DNA of 20,055 nt from contig VSNJ01000067.1 of NCBI GenBank assembly GCA_009774235.1, positions 1 to 20,055 of the forward strand, written 5' to 3'. Below the pieces are notes generated by a model. It had not been told where the DNA came from. It ran no database searches and saw only the letters and a list, made by a program, of their open reading frames with translations. The DNA is from Lachnospiraceae bacterium (GTDB taxonomy: Bacteria; Bacillota; Clostridia; Lachnospirales; Lachnospiraceae). Position numbers and translations under genes: made by a program. This document shows, piece by piece, positions 14,769-20,055 of the stretch (position 1 is its first letter; each line of letters begins with the position of its first letter).

Positions 14769-16586
14769 ATGGGCATTTTAAAGAAATCATATCCATATTA
14801 CAAAAGAATCTACGGAATTCTGGCTTTGTGTATCCTGCTTGGTCTCACGCAAGGGGTTATAGGGCTTGTTGAACCGCAGATTGTAACACTTATTGTGGAT
14901 AATGTAATTAACCCGGCACTTGGTGAGAAGCCAGAGAGTAACAGCAGTATATTTGCTTTCCTGATAGAAGATATTCCACAGGAAAATTTATGGGAAATGA
15001 TGTTTATACTTGTAGGGGTATTTCTGTTGTTTCTGCTTCTGTATTTTGTAACATTCTATATCCGCTGGAATATAGCACATTATTTTTCTATAAAGTGTGA
15101 TAATAAAGTGCGTCTTGATGTTATCAGGAAAATTAATTCATTTGGTATGCCGCTGCTTAAGGAATATAGTACAGGTGACTTAATTACTATTGTAAATTCT
15201 GATGCGGAGAATGTACGTAATTTCCATGTAGCAACTATTCCATTTACAGTTGATGCATTGTTTTATATTGTAGTAGCAGCTTTTATGCTTTCACGCCTTA
15301 ATATATGGCTTATGCTGCTGCCATTTCTTACACTGGTAATTTTTGGCATAATTACAAAGAAGTTTTTAAAATTGTGCAATGAAATGTATGGAAAACTTTG
15401 GGAGAAGAATTCAGAGTTAAATACAGAAACACAAGAAAGTATTTATGGAATACGTACAATTAAAGCATATGCAAGGGAAGATGTAAGAATTAAACGTTTT
15501 AATGAACGTAGCAGGGATGTAAGGGATTTTTCAACAAATTTTAGCGTCAGACGGTATAAATATTTTCTTGCATTTGATACATCAGACCAGTTTGTAATGC
15601 TTGCAAGTATGGCATTAAGTATATATCTTGCAACAAAGTTCCAGATGACAAGTGGTGAATATACAGCATTTCTTACATATTTGCTGGCAATTTGTGGTAA
15701 TTTTGTAGATATTATATTCCTGGCAGCAGACGGCCAGGAGCAGAAAGTCAGTGCAGACAGGTTATATGGTCTTCTGGATAAAAAAGATGAAGTTTCTGCA
15801 AGATATGGTGATAAAGTGGTATCAAAAACACCTCATATTGTTCTTTCACATGTAAGTGCCAAGGCAGACGGAACAGAGCTTTTAGAGGATGTTTCACTTG
15901 ATATACCATATGGAAAACGCATTGGCATTATGGGCAGGACTGGCAGTGGAAAGTCCGTGCTGTTGCGTGTAATGCAGGCTTTTGAAGAATTTGAAAGTGG
16001 TTCTGTAACTATTGATGGCAGGGATATCAAGGAATACAGCCGTAATGAAATCGCAAAAGCATATGGATATGCGATGCAAAATGTATTTTTATTTTCTAAT
16101 TCTATTGCTGCCAATATTGCTTATTATAATCCAGATGCCACGGAAGAAGAAGTACTTGAATATGGTGAGATAGCACAGGTAAGTGAGTTTGCAAAATCAT
16201 TTCCAGATGGTTATATGACTATAATTGGTGAGAAAGGTTTTGGACTTTCTGGCGGGCAGAAACAGCGTGTTGCAATCGCAAGGGCACTTTTAAAGAATGC
16301 TCCTGTTACAATTCTTGATGACTGTACAAGTGCACTTGATATTGAAACAGAGAGTAAAATATTTAAAAGCCTTGAAAAACATTTCCGTGGAAGAACTCTT
16401 GTTATGGCAACACACAGGGCAGTTGCTTTAAGAGAATTTGATGAAATATTGTTTTTGGAAAATGGCAAGATTATTGAACGTGGCAGTTTTGATGAACTAA
16501 TGGAACTGGATGGAAGGTATGCAAGTATTTACCGCCAGCAGATGGATAAGGAGGTGTTTGTACATGAGCAGGAACCTGTATTATGA
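14769..16586 (+). CDS. ABC exporter half-transporter, subunit with degenerate ATP site
   Basis: A 605-residue protein with a six-helix exporter membrane domain (about 1-330; hydrophobic stretches such as ILALCILLGLTQGVIGL and LVGVFLLFLLLYFVTFYI) fused to an ATPase domain. Walker A is GRTGSGKS (389-396), the signature is LSGGQ (493-497), and Walker B is ILDD, with Asp518 where the catalytic Glu normally sits. The H-loop His is present in MATHRAV. Glu-to-Asp here is the mark of the degenerate-site subunit in heterodimeric exporters such as TM287/288, LmrCD and BmrCD. AGGAGG lies 5 bases before the ATG. The partner gene starts inside its last codons. The substrate is unknown; drugs, lipids or peptides are all possible. 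Confidence 0.92.
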   Translation: MGILKKSYPYYKRIYGILALCILLGLTQGVIGLVEPQIVTLIVDNVINPALGEKPESNSSIFAFLIEDIPQENLWEMMFILVGVFLLFLLLYFVTFYIRWNIAHYFSIKCDNKVRLDVIRKINSFGMPLLKEYSTGDLITIVNSDAENVRNFHVATIPFTVDALFYIVVAAFMLSRLNIWLMLLPFLTLVIFGIITKKFLKLCNEMYGKLWEKNSELNTETQESIYGIRTIKAYAREDVRIKRFNERSRDVRDFSTNFSVRRYKYFLAFDTSDQFVMLASMALSIYLATKFQMTSGEYTAFLTYLLAICGNFVDIIFLAADGQEQKVSADRLYGLLDKKDEVSARYGDKVVSKTPHIVLSHVSAKADGTELLEDVSLDIPYGKRIGIMGRTGSGKSVLLRVMQAFEEFESGSVTIDGRDIKEYSRNEIAKAYGYAMQNVFLFSNSIAANIAYYNPDATEEEVLEYGEIAQVSEFAKSFPDGYMTIIGEKGFGLSGGQKQRVAIARALLKNAPVTILDDCTSALDIETESKIFKSLEKHFRGRTLVMATHRAVALREFDEILFLENGKIIERGSFDELMELDGRYASIYRQQMDKEVFVHEQEPVL

Positions 16587-18366
16587 AGATGAGGTACTTG
16601 AAGAGAAGTTTAACGGTTTTATGTTTAAACGCCTGTTATCTTATGCGGGTGAATATAAACGTGACTATATAATAACTGGTCTGCTTCTGGCTGGCGCTTC
16701 TTTTCTGTCACTTGTACCTGCGGCAGTTAATATGAAGATTATTAATGAGGTGCTGCCTAAAAATGGTGTTGTACCAGAAGGGGCACCAAAGCTTGCAGTA
16801 ATCTTATTAAGTGTATGGCTAACATTAAGTATTGGTGCAGTAGTTGCTGATTTTGTTACTTCAAAAGCAGCAACTACACTTGGCAACAATATTGTATGCA
16901 GGCTGCGTGAAGATTTATTTGAAAAACTTATGGAATTAAGTTTTGATTATTACGACAGCAGGCCAACAGGAAAAATTCTTGTACGTATTACAAATTATAC
17001 AGATGAACTTGCCAATTTTTTTATAAATGACTTATTGCGTGTAATTGATAATGTGCTGGTAATGGTTATTACAGTTGTATGTATTTGTTTTGTGGAAATA
17101 CGCATGGCAGTAATGGGAATACTTGTAAGTATACCACTTGGTATTTTATTATGGGTGGTTGCAAGGGCATTACACCGTTGTACACGTATTGAAAGAAATA
17201 AAGCAAGTAACCGGACGGCATTTGTTGCAGAAGATATTAATGGCCTTGAAGTTATTAAAGCCTTTAACAGGGAAGCTTTAAATGATGAAATATTTATAGA
17301 GCTTTCAGAAAAGTTCCATAAGGCATTTATGCATTCAACAAGATACAGGGAATTATTTTTTCCACTTTCTTTTGCTGGTGTAAGAATTCTTTGTAGTGTT
17401 ACAATGTACCTGACAGCATTATTTATTATTACTAATAATGTTGGTGCAGAACTTACTCTAGGGGCACTTGTTGTAATTACTGCTTATATGCAGCGCTTTT
17501 CTAACGCTGTGTATGTAATATGCCAGCAGCTGCAGTCTGTAGCAGGCATAACTGCAAATATAGAGCGTATTTTTGAAGTGCTTGGTACAGAAAGTGATAT
17601 TACAGAGAAAAAGGATGCCACAGAGTTATCAGTTACAGATGGGGCAATAGAGTTTAAAGATGTTACATTTTCATATATAAAAGGAATAACAGTGCTGGAA
17701 AATATCAGCCTGGATGTAAAACCTGGGCAGATGGTTGCACTTGTCGGGCCAACAGGGGCAGGAAAGACAACAATAGCCAGCTTATTAAGCCGTTTCTATG
17801 ATATTGACAGTGGCAGGATTTTAATTGATGGAACCGATATAAAGGATGTTACACTTGGTTCACTCAGGGGAAGTGTAGGGGTTATGATGCAGGATACATT
17901 TTTGTTCCGTGGAGAGATTATTGAAAATATCCGCTTTTCCAGACCAGGTGCAACTGATGAAGAGTGCATAAGTGCTGCAAAAAAGGTGTTTGCACATGAT
18001 TTTATTATGAAGAAAAAAGAAGGATACCATACGGTAATATCAAGTGAGGGAAATGAACTTTCAGCTGGTGAAAGGCAGCTTCTGTCATTTGCAAGGTTAT
18101 TACTTATGGAACCTGATATTATTATACTTGATGAAGCAACAAGTAATATTGATACCGAAACAGAGAAACTTGTACAGAAACTTTTTACAACTGTACTAAA
18201 AGGAAAAACTTGTTTTGTAATTGCACACAGGCTTTCTACAATACAAAATGCAGACAGGATTCTTTATATTGATAATAAGAGGATTATGGAAGATGGAAGC
18301 CACCAGGAGTTAATGGAAAGAAAAGGAATGTATTACCAGCTTGCAACTGCAAGGGGAAGGATATAA
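16564..18366 (+). CDS. ABC exporter half-transporter, catalytic subunit
   Basis: A 600-residue partner of the preceding gene, with a membrane domain (about 1-340) and an ATPase domain. Walker A is GPTGAGKT (395-402), Walker B is ILDEAT with catalytic Glu524 intact, and the H-loop is VIAHRLST. The signature motif is LSAGE (499-503) instead of LSGGQ. In the dimer this altered signature faces the Asp-carrying site of the partner, so both changes fall in the same, degenerate, ATP site. The start at 16564 follows AAGGAGG (16548-16554) by 9 bases; a longer reading from 16510 would lie further inside the first gene without a ribosome binding site. The 23-base overlap points to translational coupling. 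Confidence 0.92.
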   Translation: MSRNLYYEDEVLEEKFNGFMFKRLLSYAGEYKRDYIITGLLLAGASFLSLVPAAVNMKIINEVLPKNGVVPEGAPKLAVILLSVWLTLSIGAVVADFVTSKAATTLGNNIVCRLREDLFEKLMELSFDYYDSRPTGKILVRITNYTDELANFFINDLLRVIDNVLVMVITVVCICFVEIRMAVMGILVSIPLGILLWVVARALHRCTRIERNKASNRTAFVAEDINGLEVIKAFNREALNDEIFIELSEKFHKAFMHSTRYRELFFPLSFAGVRILCSVTMYLTALFIITNNVGAELTLGALVVITAYMQRFSNAVYVICQQLQSVAGITANIERIFEVLGTESDITEKKDATELSVTDGAIEFKDVTFSYIKGITVLENISLDVKPGQMVALVGPTGAGKTTIASLLSRFYDIDSGRILIDGTDIKDVTLGSLRGSVGVMMQDTFLFRGEIIENIRFSRPGATDEECISAAKKVFAHDFIMKKKEGYHTVISSEGNELSAGERQLLSFARLLLMEPDIIILDEATSNIDTETEKLVQKLFTTVLKGKTCFVIAHRLSTIQNADRILYIDNKRIMEDGSHQELMERKGMYYQLATARGRI

Positions 18367-18394
18367 CAGGAGAATATTTATAACTGGTATGTAC

Positions 18395-18420
18395 AAAAAA
18401 GGGGCGTAAGCCTCTTTTTT
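18395..18420 (+). terminator. Intrinsic terminator of the ABC operon
   Basis: A stem of AAAAAAGGGGC with GCCTCTTTTTT around a GTAA tetraloop (18406-18409), ending in a T-run. It begins 29 bases after the stop of the second ABC gene. From here to 18534 the sequence is AT-rich and I see no gene. Confidence 0.88.
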
Positions 18421-18534
18421 GCTATATAATATTGGATTTTCAAATGTAATAATAGCCTGTAAATACACAAAATCAAAATTAATTCAAAGTAGTAATGAAT
18501 ATTTTTGGTTTCTGTGCAAAACACAAGCCGCTTA

Positions 18535-18563
18535 TTGTAAATAATGCTGTTTTTCTATATAAT
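18535..18563 (+). promoter_or_regulatory. Promoter of the DUF6273 gene
   Basis: TTGTAA (18535-18540), 17 bases, then a perfect TATAAT (18558-18563). The leader to the ATG at 18649 would be about 80 bases. Confidence 0.5.
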
Positions 18564-18648
18564 TAAAATATTACAGAAATGGTTCATATAATATTTTTTG
18601 GAAAAATATGTTGTAATAGTATTTGAGGAATATAGGAAGGAGATAAAA

Positions 18649-19512
18649 ATGGACAACTTAGATTTTAAAAATCCAGAATATAATAATGCCAGTGTGACAA
18701 TCTGGAGTTATTTGGATTTTGGATATTATCCACAGACAGAAGTTAAAAGAAATGAGATTACTACTGATATCAGGCAGGCAGAGTATGACCAGGATGGTGA
18801 TGCATGGGTTAATGGTGTTAAATACAGGAGAATTAGCAGGGATGATGCAGAAAACGCTGAATATTTTGGAAATGATGCTTTCCGCTATTTTAAATGGGAA
18901 AAGATAAAATGGAGAGTGCTTCAGAATAATGGAAAAACTTTATTTGTTATGGCAGATAAAGGAATTGACTGTAAGGCATACAATAATGTAAATGAATCTG
19001 TAGATTGGGAACATTGTACTATACGTAGATGGCTGGATAATGATTTTTATAATACAGCCTTTGATAATGCGGAACAAAAAGCTATTGTACCACATGAAGT
19101 AGAAAATGGACCAGTGCCTGGAAAGTATATGGGAGATGGTGGTAATAATACAATAGATAAAATATATATTCTTTCAATTCCAGAACTCAGGTCTCCGGCT
19201 TATGGTTTCTGGGATGACAGGATGGACTGGGGATATAAAAAAAGAGATAAAAAGATAAACAGAAGAATAAAAGCAAGTGATTATGCACATGCACGTGGAG
19301 CATGGCTTTGCACAGATACCAGGGTGGTAGGAAGGGCATGTAGAAATAACTGCCGCTGGTGGCTACGTTCCCCTTGCAGTTATACAAAATATGGTGCAGA
19401 GGTATTAGAAACAGGCCAGATTATTGACGTTGGTTTCCATACGTATATTTTCAGGAATGCAGTAGTGCCAGTAATGCATATAAGCCTTGAAGAGTTATCA
19501 AATATTATATAA
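18649..19512 (+). CDS. DUF6273 domain protein
   Basis: A 287-residue protein without signal peptide, which suggests a cytoplasmic location. It shows the run of landmarks of DUF6273: FGYYPQTEV near residue 25, IKWRVLQNN, WEHCTIRRWLDNDFYNTAF, IDKIYILSIPELRS, the WWLRSPCS box, and a final FRNAVVPVM strand. The tryptophan-rich RWWLRSP core resembles formylglycine-enzyme or C-type-lectin-like folds, suggesting a ligand-binding domain, but no function is established that I can name. AAGGAG (18637-18642) lies 6 bases before the ATG at 18649; an upstream in-frame start at 18598 lacks such a site. It stands alone between the ABC terminator and a decayed region. Confidence 0.82.
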   Translation: MDNLDFKNPEYNNASVTIWSYLDFGYYPQTEVKRNEITTDIRQAEYDQDGDAWVNGVKYRRISRDDAENAEYFGNDAFRYFKWEKIKWRVLQNNGKTLFVMADKGIDCKAYNNVNESVDWEHCTIRRWLDNDFYNTAFDNAEQKAIVPHEVENGPVPGKYMGDGGNNTIDKIYILSIPELRSPAYGFWDDRMDWGYKKRDKKINRRIKASDYAHARGAWLCTDTRVVGRACRNNCRWWLRSPCSYTKYGAEVLETGQIIDVGFHTYIFRNAVVPVMHISLEELSNII

Positions 19513-19640
19513 ATATAAAAGGGCAATGGAAACAATTTATTATGTTTATATTGTGATATGTTTTTTGTTTTGTTAAATAAATATCAGTAACCTTATGGCT
19601 GTTCTACAACCTGACAGGATAAAGTTGTATTTTTCCAGAT

Positions 19641-19683
19641 ATAAAAAGATATTTAACTATATACCTGAAGCTTATCTTTTTAT
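19641..19683. repeat. Perfect 11-bp inverted repeat
   Basis: ATAAAAAGATA (19641-19651) and TATCTTTTTAT (19673-19683), 21 bases apart. It lies in the gap between the DUF6273 gene and the transposase relic. It may be a weak bidirectional terminator or a chance AT-rich dyad; the rest of 19513-19691 shows nothing. Confidence 0.45.
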
Positions 19684-19691
19684 AAAGAAAT

Positions 19692-20055
19692 TTGTATTGG
19701 CAAGTTTTTATTAATAAGGTTAAAATAGCTGGTTTTAATGCAAGCTGTTCATTACCAGATGGAGAAACAGTCTGTGTTGGTTTTTATTTTGATTTGGAGA
19801 TGCAGCGTGAAAGTGAACCAGGATATCCTGTTATTAAACGTGGAATTTATTATTGCAGCAGGCTGGTTAGCAGGCAAGGCTGGCAATAAAGATTGTAATC
19901 CATATTATGAGTATTCCAGTAAAATTAAAAAGGAGGCGGAAGAAATTATGTCAATCAGGGAATCATTTGAAGCACGTGGAATGGCACATGGGGAAGTTAT
20001 AGGAAGAGCAGAAGGAAAGATAATAGGAAGAATTGCTATATTAGCTGAGAATAAA
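19692..20055 (+). pseudogene. Relic of an Rpn-family PD-(D/E)XK nuclease/transposase, internally deleted, cut by window end
   Basis: The first frame holds VGFYFDLEMQRES, then IKRGIYYCSRLVSRQ, ending in a stop at 19887-19889. The D-x-E-x-Q strand followed by a KRGxYYxSRL helix is the catalytic centre of Rpn/PD-(D/E)XK transposase-like proteins. After a one-base frame change the sequence continues as KDCNPYYEYSSKIKKEAEEI and then MSIRESFEARGMAHG, GRAEGKIIG. This is the Gly/Glu-rich coiled tail of the same family. About 100 residues that normally separate these parts are missing, and the N-terminus is lost. The tail could still be translated from the ATG at 19948, which has AGGAGG 11 bases upstream, but as a fragment. 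It runs past the right edge. Confidence 0.65.

Noticed and set aside
14675..14872. Possible leader peptide (65 codons) overlapping the start of the first ABC gene, as with BmrB
   Set aside because: No Shine-Dalgarno before its ATG, and it runs out of frame far into the transporter gene; kept only as a remote option for the attenuator finding.

Overview
The window is AT-rich (about one third GC by eye), with strong AGGAGG-type ribosome binding sites, short intergenic gaps and protein families common in gut Clostridia: DUF6273, BspA-like LRR, and Rpn-type PD-(D/E)XK transposase relics. The best guess is a Lachnospiraceae-type Firmicute chromosome, in an accessory or defence-rich region. This is inferred from protein style, not from a database search.

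Left part (1-5250): a GNAT acetyltransferase, then a gene-poor stretch leading into a MecA/PBP2a-type class B penicillin-binding protein (1108-3210) and a large lipoprotein (3348-5246). The stretch before the PBP holds a 66-nt hairpin, a TTGACA/TATAAT-type promoter carrying two BlaI/MecI-like dyads, and a GC-richer, highly foldable leader. A hairpin loop in that leader is complementary to the PBP Shine-Dalgarno sequence. The PBP therefore looks controlled both by a beta-lactam-type repressor and by a structured RNA of a family I do not recognise.

Middle-left (5400-7180): a minus-strand cytoplasmic protein of unknown function with its own terminator and a SigD (sigma-28)-like promoter. It is followed by decayed genes: a minus-strand relic resembling a DUF4352-type domain and a plus-strand XRE-type HTH regulator broken by two one-base deletions in A-runs.

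Centre (7200-11604): a compact plus-strand cassette of a BspA-like LRR protein, a DUF2201-like zincin/VWA protein whose HExxH motif reads HGILH, a MoxR-type AAA+ ATPase whose start overlaps the preceding stop by one base, and a JAMM-family metallopeptidase. It has the look of an ATPase/VWA chaperone pair working with a metallo-isopeptidase, and is the best candidate here for an undescribed system.

Right-centre (11625-14509): a DpnII/MboI-type (GATC) restriction-modification operon with its own promoter: D12-class adenine methylase, a 60-residue zinc-ribbon protein, DpnII-family endonuclease, and a second amino-methyltransferase. GATC occurs only twice in all 20,055 bases, both times inside the first methylase gene, and Asp codons before C are GAC elsewhere. 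This is strong evidence of long-term GATC avoidance.

Right part (14600-20055): a heterodimeric ABC exporter pair with one degenerate ATP site, preceded by a leader with two hairpins and an 18-bp palindrome and followed by an intrinsic terminator. Then come a DUF6273 protein and, at the right edge, an internally deleted relic of an Rpn/PD-(D/E)XK transposase.
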